From assembly GCA_020025575.1 (NCBI GenBank), contig JAHHRW010000020.1:1-22435 (forward strand): a stretch of DNA of 22,435 bases, in the 5' to 3' direction. The translations under genes were made by a program, and so were the position numbers. Source of the stretch: Oscillospiraceae bacterium. GTDB lineage: Bacteria; Bacillota; Clostridia; Oscillospirales; Oscillospiraceae. This document shows, piece by piece, positions 12,274-20,114 of this stretch (its first letter is position 1; the number at the start of each line of letters is the position of its first letter). Below the pieces are notes generated by a model that was not told the origin of the DNA, ran no database searches, and worked only from the letters and a program-made list of their open reading frames with translations.

Positions 12274-13878
12274 TTATTTTCTTAAATATTTATCGCAAAT
12301 AGCGTTGATCTGGTCTGCAAATTTTGAAAGCTCTTTATTGCTCAGTCCACGGCTTACCTCTACCACCTGCGCCAGACGATTTACAGCGGCCAGCAGACGG
12401 TCAAATGCGGCATTGCCCTTGCGGCGGCCGTCGGAAAGTTTGGTGACCTTTACAATCTTGCCCTTTGCGGTGCAAGCGCTGGTCAGAAGGTCGTATTCAT
12501 CACCACTGTATGGAGCGATTGCAGTGAGACCAAGCCTGTCGGTGATGGTTCCTGCAAACAGGTCGCAGACGGTATCGTCGCCGTGGTTGACAAAGACCTG
12601 TTTGGGCTTTTTCTGCATAGCGCCCAGCCATCCCAGCAGCATATCCCGGTCAGCGTGACCGCTGATGCCTTCTAAGGTGGCGATGGCTGCCTGAATTTGA
12701 ATCTCTTCACCGAACAGGCGCACGTGTTTGGCACCGTCAACAAGCCGTCTGCCCAGTGTCCCTTCCGCCTGATAACCCACGAAAAGGATGGTGCTGTCGC
12801 TGCGCCAGAGGTTATGTTTCAGGTGATGGCGGATTCGTCCGGCCTCACACATGCCCGATGCCGACAGGATTACCTTGGGCGTATTGTCAAAGTTGATGGC
12901 TTTGGAATCTTCGCTGGTGATGCTGAGTCTTAGTCCCGGGAAAGCGATGGGGTTGATACCCTGACTTAGCAAATCCAAAGTTTCCTGATCGTAATACTCC
13001 ACCAATCCGTCCTGATAGATTTTTGTGGCCTCTACTGCCAGCGGCGAGTCTACATACACCAGAAAATCCGGATGACCCTTAATGAGGTTTTGTTCCCGAA
13101 TGATTCGGATGAGATAGAGCAGTTCCTGAGTTCTGCCGATGGCAAAAGCGGGAACCACCAGATTACCGCCCCGGTCGAAGGTTTCCTGCATGATATCCGA
13201 AAGCTGGGTCACATAGTCCGGCCGGGGGCCATGCAGACGGTCACCATAGGTGGATTCGATGACCACATAATCCGCATCCGGCGGGGTAGACGGATCTCGT
13301 ATCAGAGGGCGATCCACATTGCCCAAGTCCCCGGAAAATAGAATTTTTCGGGTTTCGCCTGATTCTGTGATTTCCAAAAGAATGCTGGCAGAGCCTAACA
13401 GGTGCCCTGCATCGGAGAAAGTGATGGTAATTCCGTCAAAAATCTTGACTGGAGTGCCATAGCCATAGGACTTAAACAGGGTGAGTGCCTCTACAGCATC
13501 AGCCATGGTGTAAACAGGCACATAGGCAGGTCCGCCTGCGCGCTGGGCCTTTCGGTTGCGCCATTCAGCCTCAGATTCCTGAATGTGAGCAGAATCCCGC
13601 AGCATAATGTTGCACAGCCGACGGGCGGCTTCTGTTGCGTAAATGGGGCCTTTGTAGCCCTGAGCAACCATGGCAGGAATCAGCCCGGAGTGGTCAATAT
13701 GGGCATGGGTCAGGCAGATGGCGTCAATCTCACTGGGGGCAATGGGAAGGTCACAGTTTTCGTAGATATCTGCCCCCTGCTCCATGCCGCAGTCAATCAG
13801 GATGTGTTTGCCGCAGGCTTCCAACAGGGAACATGAACCGGTTACTTCATGGGCAGCGCCTAAAAATGTCAGTTTCAT
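12274..13878 (-). CDS. Metallo-beta-lactamase-fold beta-CASP RNase-type hydrolase
   Basis: A 534-aa protein of the beta-CASP group, zinc nucleases related to CPSF-73 and YSH1 that usually act on RNA. The first zinc motif, HAHIDH, is at 58-63 (CLTHAHIDHSG). Later family motifs are present: FSDAGHLLGSASILLE, FSGDLGN, VIESTYGDR, VPAFAIGRTQELL, the beta-CASP segment SASGMCEAGRIRHH, and ISGHADRD. The core ends at about residue 450 and is followed by about 85 residues rich in K/R and helices (from IAPYSGDEYDLL to the end) with no recognised domain. RBS AGAAGGAG precedes the ATG. It is transcribed alone. RNA processing is the family expectation; a DNA or other phosphodiester substrate cannot be excluded. 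Confidence 0.9.
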   Translation of the reverse strand: MKLTFLGAAHEVTGSCSLLEACGKHILIDCGMEQGADIYENCDLPIAPSEIDAICLTHAHIDHSGLIPAMVAQGYKGPIYATEAARRLCNIMLRDSAHIQESEAEWRNRKAQRAGGPAYVPVYTMADAVEALTLFKSYGYGTPVKIFDGITITFSDAGHLLGSASILLEITESGETRKILFSGDLGNVDRPLIRDPSTPPDADYVVIESTYGDRLHGPRPDYVTQLSDIMQETFDRGGNLVVPAFAIGRTQELLYLIRIIREQNLIKGHPDFLVYVDSPLAVEATKIYQDGLVEYYDQETLDLLSQGINPIAFPGLRLSITSEDSKAINFDNTPKVILSASGMCEAGRIRHHLKHNLWRSDSTILFVGYQAEGTLGRRLVDGAKHVRLFGEEIQIQAAIATLEGISGHADRDMLLGWLGAMQKKPKQVFVNHGDDTVCDLFAGTITDRLGLTAIAPYSGDEYDLLTSACTAKGKIVKVTKLSDGRRKGNAAFDRLLAAVNRLAQVVEVSRGLSNKELSKFADQINAICDKYLRK

Positions 13879-13901
13879 GGAATCACACTCCTTCTATTTT
13901 T

Positions 13902-13929
13902 ACTATACTACGATTTCCGATATTTGCAA
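13902..13929 (-). promoter_or_regulatory. Probable promoter of the beta-CASP hydrolase gene
   Basis: On the minus strand TTGCAA (13924-13929), a 16-nt spacer and TATAGT (13902-13907), about 24 nt before the ATG. Reading TTTGCA as the -35 gives a 17-nt spacer. Confidence 0.55.
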
Positions 13930-14066
13930 AGGGAAACCCAAAATTTAGAATATCACCCGTCTACAATTATGATACCAAGTTTGTAAAGCAAGTATTTCGA
14001 AATGCGGTTTTTCACATGTGCACCGGCAGAGTGACAGATGGCGGAGCGGGTTACAGGATACAACGC

Positions 14067-14102
14067 AAAAAACCGAGAAAAGCAGGTTTGCTTTTCTCGG
14101 TT
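14067..14102 (-). terminator. Strong terminator of the PRPP synthetase gene
   Basis: On the minus strand a 14-bp perfect stem (14089-14102 with 14071-14084) and 4-nt loop run into six T residues (14067-14072). It starts 25 nt after the prs stop. Confidence 0.9.
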
Positions 14103-14126
14103 CGTTGTACAGAGTTTTGTCGTGGA

Positions 14127-15275
14127 TTAGCCGCGGGCTGCCAGCAGAGCCTCGATCTTCTTAATGGGATCGCAGATGGAGCCCACAGAAATGTCATGGT
14201 TGATGGCGGCAATAAAGTAAGCGGTGTACTTGGAGCAGTCAACATCCATGTACCAGTCGCGGTTCCGCAGCTCAGGCTGGCGGTAGGTCAGGTTGGTGCC
14301 CACAACGGCGGTCAGCACGCCCTCTGCAACGGCGGCATCAAATTTCTCCAGACCGCTGGTAAACAGGGGGAAGGTGGCGTTTGCAATGATGTGCTTTGCA
14401 CCGCGCTTTTTCAGCTCACGGGCAACTTCCAGCATGCTCTCACCGGATGCGATGATATCGTCGGCGATGAAGACGGTCTTGCCCTCTACGCTCTCACCCA
14501 GATACTCGTGGGCAACGATGGGGTTGCGGCCGTTGACGACGCGGGTGTAGTCACGGCGCTTGTAGAACATGCCCAGATTACAGCCCAGCACGCTGGAGAA
14601 GTACATATTGCGGTTGATGGCGCCTTCGTCGGGGCTGATGACAATGAAGTGATCCTTGTCAAAGGTCAGCCCGGGCATATTCTGCAGCAGAGTTTTCAGA
14701 ACCTGATAGGTGGGCATGACATTGTCAAAGCTCATCAGGGGGACAGCGCTCATCATGCGGGGGTCGTGGGCGTCAAAGGTGATGATGTTGGCAACACCCA
14801 TGGACTGCAGTTCCTGCAGAGCAACTGCACAGTCCAGACTTTCGCGGGCAATTCTGCGATGCTGGCGGCCGCCGTACAGGCTGGGCATGATGACAGTAAC
14901 ACGGTGGGCACGACCGGCAACAGCCTGAATCAGGCGTTTCAGGTTTGCAAAGTGGTCGTCCGGAGACATATGATTCTCATGACCGAACAGGTTGTAGGTC
15001 AGGCTGTAGTTGCCGGGGTCTACGACCAGAAAGATATCGTCGCCACGGACAGATTCCTTTACCAGACCCTTGGCATCACCGCTCTGAAAACGAGGGCAGT
15101 CACAGGGAATCAGGTAGGTCTCCCTCTCAATGCCGACTTCTTTGGACCAAGTAACCAGATGCTCATCAATCAGCTGAGCAAATTCCTCAGCACCGGGACA
15201 AGCGATCAAAGCCAGATCTGCAACCTGACTTTCGGGATTGAAAAAGCTAGACGGCTTAACACTGTTGTTGGACAT
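14127..15275 (-). CDS. prs: Ribose-phosphate pyrophosphokinase (PRPP synthetase), long form
   Basis: Makes PRPP from ribose 5-phosphate and ATP for nucleotide, histidine and tryptophan synthesis. The start at 15275 is chosen because GGAGGAG (15285-15291) is 9 nt upstream; an in-frame ATG seven codons earlier would put that site inside the gene. This gives 382 aa, about 65 more than the usual 315. The catalytic loop reads SLYGGRQHRRIARESL at about 132-147, the equivalent of the RQDRK loop, followed by DAHDPRM at 168-174. The PRPP-binding loop is FIADDIIASGESM (269-281), close to but not the same as the classic VDDIIDTGGT. It is a single-gene unit with a strong terminator. A phosphoribosyltransferase-like paralogue is the alternative, but the two-domain layout fits PRPP synthetase. 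Confidence 0.9.
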   Translation of the reverse strand: MSNNSVKPSSFFNPESQVADLALIACPGAEEFAQLIDEHLVTWSKEVGIERETYLIPCDCPRFQSGDAKGLVKESVRGDDIFLVVDPGNYSLTYNLFGHENHMSPDDHFANLKRLIQAVAGRAHRVTVIMPSLYGGRQHRRIARESLDCAVALQELQSMGVANIITFDAHDPRMMSAVPLMSFDNVMPTYQVLKTLLQNMPGLTFDKDHFIVISPDEGAINRNMYFSSVLGCNLGMFYKRRDYTRVVNGRNPIVAHEYLGESVEGKTVFIADDIIASGESMLEVARELKKRGAKHIIANATFPLFTSGLEKFDAAVAEGVLTAVVGTNLTYRQPELRNRDWYMDVDCSKYTAYFIAAINHDISVGSICDPIKKIEALLAARG

Positions 15276-15308
15276 AATCTTTGTCTCCTCCATCACTTTT
15301 ATATGCGT

Positions 15309-15337
15309 TCTATATCATGTGTAATTTGAAATGGAAA
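15309..15337 (-). promoter_or_regulatory. Possible promoter of prs
   Basis: On the minus strand TTTCCA (15332-15337), 17-nt spacer, TATAGA (15309-15314), about 34 nt before the chosen start. The -35 is weak and the surrounding AT-rich sequence offers other pairings. Nothing else is recognised in 15338-15499. Confidence 0.35.
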
Positions 15338-15499
15338 ATATATGGGTTATATGCATACAGCTTTATTGTAACATATTTTTTCGGAAGTTCTACTGAAATT
15401 TCACATTTATTTTACATTTTTTGACCTTTGCCAATTCTGCACAAGGTTTTTGGGGGTGGAACTGTTCATATTGCTGAGTGTTTGGGCAATGGAGCGAAA

Positions 15500-15530
15500 C
15501 AGTCCCCACCACAATATATGGCGAGGACTG
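15500..15530 (-). terminator. Probable terminator after citrate synthase
   Basis: On the minus strand a 12-bp stem with two G-U pairs (15519-15530 with 15500-15511) and a 7-nt loop, followed by only TTT. It starts 8 nt after the citrate synthase stop. Confidence 0.55.
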
Positions 15531-15537
15531 AGGCAAA

Positions 15538-16902
15538 TCAGAATCGTACATCCCAATCCACGTAGGGCTGCTCTGGCTTGACATTGATGTAGGCAGGGCG
15601 GATAATCTTACCTGCGTTTTGAATTTCTTCAATTCTGTGGGCGCTCCATCCTGCAATACGGGCAACTGCAAACAATGGCGTGAACAGCTCACAGGGCAGA
15701 TCCAGCATCCGATAGATGAGTCCTGAGTAAAAGTCTACATTTGCGCTGACACCCTTGTAGATCTTTCGTTTTTCGGTAATGACCTGCGGAGCAATTTCTG
15801 CCACGGTGCAGTAGAGCTTGTATTCTTCTTGGAATCCCTTTTCAACGGATAGGGACTGGGCGCATTCCATGAGGATATCCGCTCTTGGGTCAGACAGGGA
15901 ATAAACTGCATGGCCAAACCCGTAGATGAGGCCCGCATGGTCAAAGGCGTCGCCGTCCAACAGCCGGGACAGATAATCCCGGATGGCCCCTTCATCCCTG
16001 GTATCGATGGAGCGTTTCATGTCATCGAACATCTGCACCACCTTGATGTTGGCACCGCCGTGGCGGGGGCCTTTCAGTGAACCCAGGGCAGCTGCGATGG
16101 CGGAATAGGTGTCGGTTCCGGAGGAGGACACCACATGGGTGGTAAAGGTGGAGTTATTACCGCCGCCGTGCTCTGCATGGAGCACCAGCGCAAGATCCAG
16201 AATTTTTGCTTCCAGCGGGGTGAAGGAACCGTCCTCTCGCAGCAGGTGAAGCAAATTCTCTGCGGTGGAGTACTCAGGTTTCGGCAGGTGAATAAACAGG
16301 CTCTTGGATTGGTGGTAGTGCTGATAGGACTGGTAGCTATATACCGACAGCAGGGGGAATACAGAGATCAGCTGCATGCACTGGCGCAAAACATTGGGAA
16401 TCGAAATATCATCCGGGTTTTCATCATAGGCATACAGTGCGAGCACACACCGGGAAAGAATATTCATCATATCCTTGCCGGGGGCTTTGAGAATCATGTC
16501 CCGGACAAAGGAGTCTGGCAGGCTGCGAAAATCGGAAAGTTCCTGGGTGAACCGATCAAACTGCTCCCGATTGGGCAGCTCAGAAAACAGCAGCAGATAA
16601 ACAGCCTCTTCATAACCAAAACGGTCAGAATGCAGGAAACCGTGAACCAGATCCCGGATATTCACGCCTCGATAGCAAAGCTTGCCCGGACAGGGGATGA
16701 CATTGCCATTTTCGTCCACATCCTTGGCTTTGATGCTGGAAACTTCCGTCAGACCGGTAACAACACCGTTGCCGTTCAGGTCACGAAGTCCCCGAAACAC
16801 TTTATGTTCCAAATACATTTCAGGCTGAATATGGTTATTGCGTGTGGACAGGTCAGCCATACTTTGGATGTAGGGTGTGATTTCAGAAAACGATTGTTTC
16901 AT
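15538..16902 (-). CDS. gltA: Citrate synthase
   Basis: Condenses acetyl-CoA and oxaloacetate to citrate, feeding 2-oxoglutarate and glutamate synthesis in an anaerobe. The ATG at 16902 is chosen because AAGGAGG (16911-16917) is 8 nt upstream; this gives 454 aa. Family motifs are clear: YRGVNIRDLV (78-87), H245 in HAEHGGGNN, H281 in GPRHGGAN, H331 in GFGHAVYSLSDPRAD and the catalytic aspartate D390 in ANVDFYSG. The N-terminus carries about 40-50 extra residues before the core, as in a larger subtype common among Clostridia. There is no domain resembling the zinc-bearing, NADH-regulated N-terminus of E. coli GltA. 2-Methylcitrate synthase is possible, but no prp genes are nearby. Transcribed alone from a strong promoter. 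Confidence 0.92.
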   Translation of the reverse strand: MKQSFSEITPYIQSMADLSTRNNHIQPEMYLEHKVFRGLRDLNGNGVVTGLTEVSSIKAKDVDENGNVIPCPGKLCYRGVNIRDLVHGFLHSDRFGYEEAVYLLLFSELPNREQFDRFTQELSDFRSLPDSFVRDMILKAPGKDMMNILSRCVLALYAYDENPDDISIPNVLRQCMQLISVFPLLSVYSYQSYQHYHQSKSLFIHLPKPEYSTAENLLHLLREDGSFTPLEAKILDLALVLHAEHGGGNNSTFTTHVVSSSGTDTYSAIAAALGSLKGPRHGGANIKVVQMFDDMKRSIDTRDEGAIRDYLSRLLDGDAFDHAGLIYGFGHAVYSLSDPRADILMECAQSLSVEKGFQEEYKLYCTVAEIAPQVITEKRKIYKGVSANVDFYSGLIYRMLDLPCELFTPLFAVARIAGWSAHRIEEIQNAGKIIRPAYINVKPEQPYVDWDVRF

Positions 16903-16941
16903 GGTTGTTACCTCCTTCGGCAAAAATAAAAGATTGAATCC

Positions 16942-16970
16942 ATTATATTATATTTTGCAAAAAGGTGCAA
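16942..16970 (-). promoter_or_regulatory. Strong SigA promoter of citrate synthase with overlapping inverted repeat
   Basis: On the minus strand TTGCAC (16965-16970), 17-nt spacer, TATAAT (16942-16947). TTGCA-N6-TGCAA (16955-16970 on the plus strand) is an inverted repeat lying over the -35 box and spacer and could be an operator. Confidence 0.8.
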
Positions 16971-17058
16971 TCCATATTAAAGTATTCCATATATGAAGTT
17001 TGTAAAATGTTGATATTTGGGTGGCAGAACTGGTGACATGACAGCGGAAAAATAACAT

Positions 17059-17094
17059 AAAACTGCCGGGACACTGGTGCGTCCCGGCAGTTTT
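17059..17094 (-). terminator. Terminator of the MATE gene
   Basis: AAAACTGCCGGGAC (17059-17072) pairs perfectly with GTCCCGGCAGTTTT (17081-17094) around an 8-nt loop. The first base of the stem on the minus strand overlaps the MATE stop codon, and the stem ends in TTTT. Confidence 0.83.
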
Positions 17095-18455
17095 TATGCA
17101 CCGAGAATGGATTCCCGGTTTTTCAGAATTCTCTTTATCATCAAAAAATACAGTGGGATCGATAACGATACCGCCAAAATGTCCGAAATGGGCTGTGCAT
17201 AGAAGATCATGGATGCATCCGACAGGGCAGGAATGGAAAATACAGCGATAAAGTACACCGCTTTGCGCCATGAGGACAGGGGCAGGGACATCTGAATCTG
17301 GCCCATGCCCGTGAAACCGTCTACAATCGCATACTGGATACCCAGAGGCACTGCCGTCAGGGTGCAGATGTTGATGGCCCGGCAGGCCTGGGCATTGAGA
17401 CTGGGATCACTGGTGAACAGGGATACGAAGGCAGATCCGCCCAGTCGCGCCATTAGCAGCAGCAGCCCCGTATAGGCAATGCAGAGCCCTGCGATATATC
17501 GCTGGGCCTTCATCACTCGATCAGAATGACCGGCCCCATAATTATAACTTAAAATGCACTGGGTTCCGCCGCTGATGCCGCCCAGGGGCATGGTTAGAAC
17601 CAGCATAAAGCTCTGGACAATGGTGTTAATGGTAATGAGCGTATCGCCCTGGGCACCGCCATACTTTTGCAGCAGGGCGTTCATGGCAATAATCATGATA
17701 TTGTCAACAGCGATAATGGCGAAGGGGGTAAAACCCATCTGGAGCACACGAACCATGGTTTTGAGGCTGTATCCGCCGAATGAGATGGTGATATTGGCCT
17801 TTTTCAGCAGGAAAGTCAGTACAAAAGCTGCACTGGTAGCCTGGCTGATTACGGTAGCGAATGCAGCGCCCCGGACACCCATGCCCAAGGCATAGATGAA
17901 TATGGGGTCCAGAATGATATTCAGCACAGCGCCCAGAATCACGGAGCACATGCCGACTTTGGCATATCCCTGAGCGATAATGAACTGGTACATGCCCACG
18001 GACAGCAGAGAAAAGATCGTTCCGCTGATGTATATGGTGAAGTAGGATTCGGCATAGGGATAGGTGGTATCACTGGCACCGAACAGCCGCAGCATAGGCT
18101 CCTTGAAAAGCATTGCCGTTCCGGTGACAATCACGGCGATGCCGCATAGCAGCACGAAACAGTTGGCCAGGATATGGGATGCTTTTTCCCTGTTTCCCTC
18201 TCCCAGGGCAATGCCCATCAATGGGGTTCCGCCAATGCCAACCAGAAAAGCAAATGCGCCGATCATGGTAACGATGGGACCGCAGACACCCACACCAGCC
18301 AATGACAAATCACCGAACTGCGGAATGTTGCCCACAAATATGCGATCGACGATGCTGTAAAGCACACTGACGAACTGCGCCAGCATGCTGGGAATTGCAA
18401 TTCTCAAAACCAGTCGAGGGATTGGCTCCCGACCCAGATCATTTTCCATATCCAT
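17094..18455 (-). CDS. MATE-family multidrug efflux transporter
   Basis: Inner-membrane pump that exports drugs or metabolites using a sodium or proton gradient. It is 453 aa with about 12 hydrophobic spans, the standard MATE layout in two six-helix halves. The N-terminal segment PIPRLVLRIAIPSMLAQFVSVLYSIVDRIFVGN and the following GVGVCGPIV are typical of the MepA/NorM-like group, as is MPLGGISGGTQCILSYNYGAG at the start of the second half. Two start codons are possible: the ATG at 18455 has AGAGG only 3 nt upstream, whereas the ATG at 18449 has better spacing. It has its own promoter and terminator, so it is a single-gene unit. The substrate cannot be predicted. Confidence 0.92.
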   Translation of the reverse strand: MDMENDLGREPIPRLVLRIAIPSMLAQFVSVLYSIVDRIFVGNIPQFGDLSLAGVGVCGPIVTMIGAFAFLVGIGGTPLMGIALGEGNREKASHILANCFVLLCGIAVIVTGTAMLFKEPMLRLFGASDTTYPYAESYFTIYISGTIFSLLSVGMYQFIIAQGYAKVGMCSVILGAVLNIILDPIFIYALGMGVRGAAFATVISQATSAAFVLTFLLKKANITISFGGYSLKTMVRVLQMGFTPFAIIAVDNIMIIAMNALLQKYGGAQGDTLITINTIVQSFMLVLTMPLGGISGGTQCILSYNYGAGHSDRVMKAQRYIAGLCIAYTGLLLLMARLGGSAFVSLFTSDPSLNAQACRAINICTLTAVPLGIQYAIVDGFTGMGQIQMSLPLSSWRKAVYFIAVFSIPALSDASMIFYAQPISDILAVSLSIPLYFLMIKRILKNRESILGA

Positions 18456-18494
18456 AAACCTCTAATACCCCCCTAAAGTTTTAACCAACAGCCA

Positions 18495-18522
18495 ATTATA
18501 CACACATCTATGAAAAAATCAA
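18495..18522 (-). promoter_or_regulatory. Promoter of the MATE gene
   Basis: On the minus strand TTGATT (18517-18522), 16-nt spacer, then a perfect TATAAT (18495-18500). CTTGAT with a 17-nt spacer is an equal reading. The leader is about 35 nt. Confidence 0.75.
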
Positions 18523-18583
18523 GGGGCGAAAATGGGGGTATTTTGACTATTTTTGCATGGATTTTTCTGTGTGCATATAAAGA

Positions 18584-18620
18584 TATCGGACGATTGAATG
18601 ATATCTTCAATCGTCCGATA
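18584..18620 (-). terminator. Terminator hairpin of the cobalamin operon
   Basis: TATCGGACGATTGAA (18584-18598) pairs perfectly with TTCAATCGTCCGATA (18606-18620) around a 7-nt loop, 28 nt after the cobQ stop. On the minus strand the following bases are TCTTTATAT, a weak U-tract. Confidence 0.68.
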
Positions 18621-18648
18621 AAAACACATTCTGCAAGAGGCAGACTGC

Positions 18649-20112
18649 TTATGCCTGATGATTCAGAACCCGATAGACATAGTCCATGTCAAGTCCGCTG
18701 CGAACGGCATCAGCCAGCTTGTCATACTGCTGCTGCTTATATTCGTGCAGATCAAAACTGCCCATGGATTCAAAATCAATCCCCTTTTGCGTGCACAGTG
18801 CATGCACAATGGTCTGTGCCACCTGGGGGGCATCAAAAATACCGTGGACATAACTGCCATAGACATTTTGGTTGTTGGTAAGCGGTGGGAGTTTCTGCTG
18901 ACTTCTGCCCATATGAATTTCATATCCTTCATAAGCAAGACCGCTTAGGCCCGACAGCATACCCGGAATGTTTTCAAAGTGTCCACTGACCTGGGTCTGC
19001 ATCTTTTCTCCGCGAAATACGGTGTTCATGTCCAGCAGTCCCAGTCCAGCGATTTCCGTTACGCCGGCGGCTTCCACTTGCTCAGGGTCGCAGATGGATT
19101 TTCCCAGCATCTGATAGCCGCCGCAGATGCCGAATACCAGTGTTCCTGCGGATGCGGCCTTCAAAATAGCGGCTTCCAGTCCGCACTGGCGCAGCCACAT
19201 CAGATCGCCGATGGTGCTCTTGGTTCCGGGCAGCAGAATCATATCCGGGTTATGCAGATCTGCGACCTTGTCCACATATCGCAGGGAAACATTTTCATAC
19301 CGCTCAAAGGGACTGAAATCCGTGAAATTGGAGATACGGGGCAGCCGAATCACGGCAATATCCAAAAGCTTTCTGGTCTGAGGCTGGTAAAAACGCTCCG
19401 AAAGGCTGTCTTCCTCGTCAATATCCACATGCACGTAAGGGACAACCCCAACCACGGGCACACCGCAGAGCGCTTCCAGCGTATCGAGACCCGGATCTAA
19501 AATCGCCCGGTCACCACGGAATTTATTCACGATGGTACCCTTGATCCGTGCTTTTTCGTCCTCTTCCAGCAGGGCAACGGTGCCGTAGAGCTGGGCAAAT
19601 ACACCGCCCCGGTCGATATCACCCACCAGAAGAACCGGCGCATCCACAAGCTTTGCAAAGCCCATGTTGACAATATCTTCCTGCTTCAGGTTGATTTCGG
19701 CAGGAGAGCCGGCGCCTTCGATGACAATGATATCATTTTCTGCAGCCAGGGAATTGTAAGCTTCCATCACGTCGGGAATAAACTCCCGCTTGCGCTTGCT
19801 ATATTCCATGGCCCGCATATTGCCATAGGCAACACCGTTGACGATGACCTGACTGCCCACATCTGTGGTGGGCTTGAGCAAAATGGGGTTCATCCGCACA
19901 TCGGGGGCGATTCCGGCGGCCTCGGCCTGCACCACCTGCGCACGACCCATTTCGCCGCCCGATTCCGTAATAAAGGAATTTAGCGCCATGTTCTGACTCT
20001 TAAAAGGGGCGACCCGATAGCCGTCCTGCTTGAAAATCCGGCACAGTCCTGCACACAGCAGACTTTTTCCGGCGTTGGACATGGTGCCCTGAATCATAAT
20101 ATTCTTTGCCAT
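18649..20112 (-). CDS. cobQ: Cobyric acid synthase CobQ/CbiP
   Basis: Uses glutamine and ATP to amidate four carboxyl side chains (b, d, e, g) of adenosylcobyrinic acid a,c-diamide, giving cobyric acid in cobalamin synthesis. The start at 20112 (487 aa) is set by GAGGTG just upstream and by the N-terminus MAKNIMIQGTMSNAGKSLL, which holds the P-loop-like synthetase motif; the longer frame would run back into cobD. The glutaminase half has the nucleophile C330 in FGICGGYQMLGK and H423 in SYVHGIFD. It starts 2 nt after the cobD stop and is the last gene of the operon before a hairpin. Length matches the family norm of about 490. Confidence 0.96.
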   Translation of the reverse strand: MAKNIMIQGTMSNAGKSLLCAGLCRIFKQDGYRVAPFKSQNMALNSFITESGGEMGRAQVVQAEAAGIAPDVRMNPILLKPTTDVGSQVIVNGVAYGNMRAMEYSKRKREFIPDVMEAYNSLAAENDIIVIEGAGSPAEINLKQEDIVNMGFAKLVDAPVLLVGDIDRGGVFAQLYGTVALLEEDEKARIKGTIVNKFRGDRAILDPGLDTLEALCGVPVVGVVPYVHVDIDEEDSLSERFYQPQTRKLLDIAVIRLPRISNFTDFSPFERYENVSLRYVDKVADLHNPDMILLPGTKSTIGDLMWLRQCGLEAAILKAASAGTLVFGICGGYQMLGKSICDPEQVEAAGVTEIAGLGLLDMNTVFRGEKMQTQVSGHFENIPGMLSGLSGLAYEGYEIHMGRSQQKLPPLTNNQNVYGSYVHGIFDAPQVAQTIVHALCTQKGIDFESMGSFDLHEYKQQQYDKLADAVRSGLDMDYVYRVLNHQA

Positions 20113-20114
20113 GG

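Noticed and set aside
13635..15329. A 564-codon open frame on the plus strand across the beta-CASP and prs genes
   Set aside because: It is antisense to two well-supported genes, crosses their intergenic terminator and resembles no protein family. It is a codon-bias shadow.
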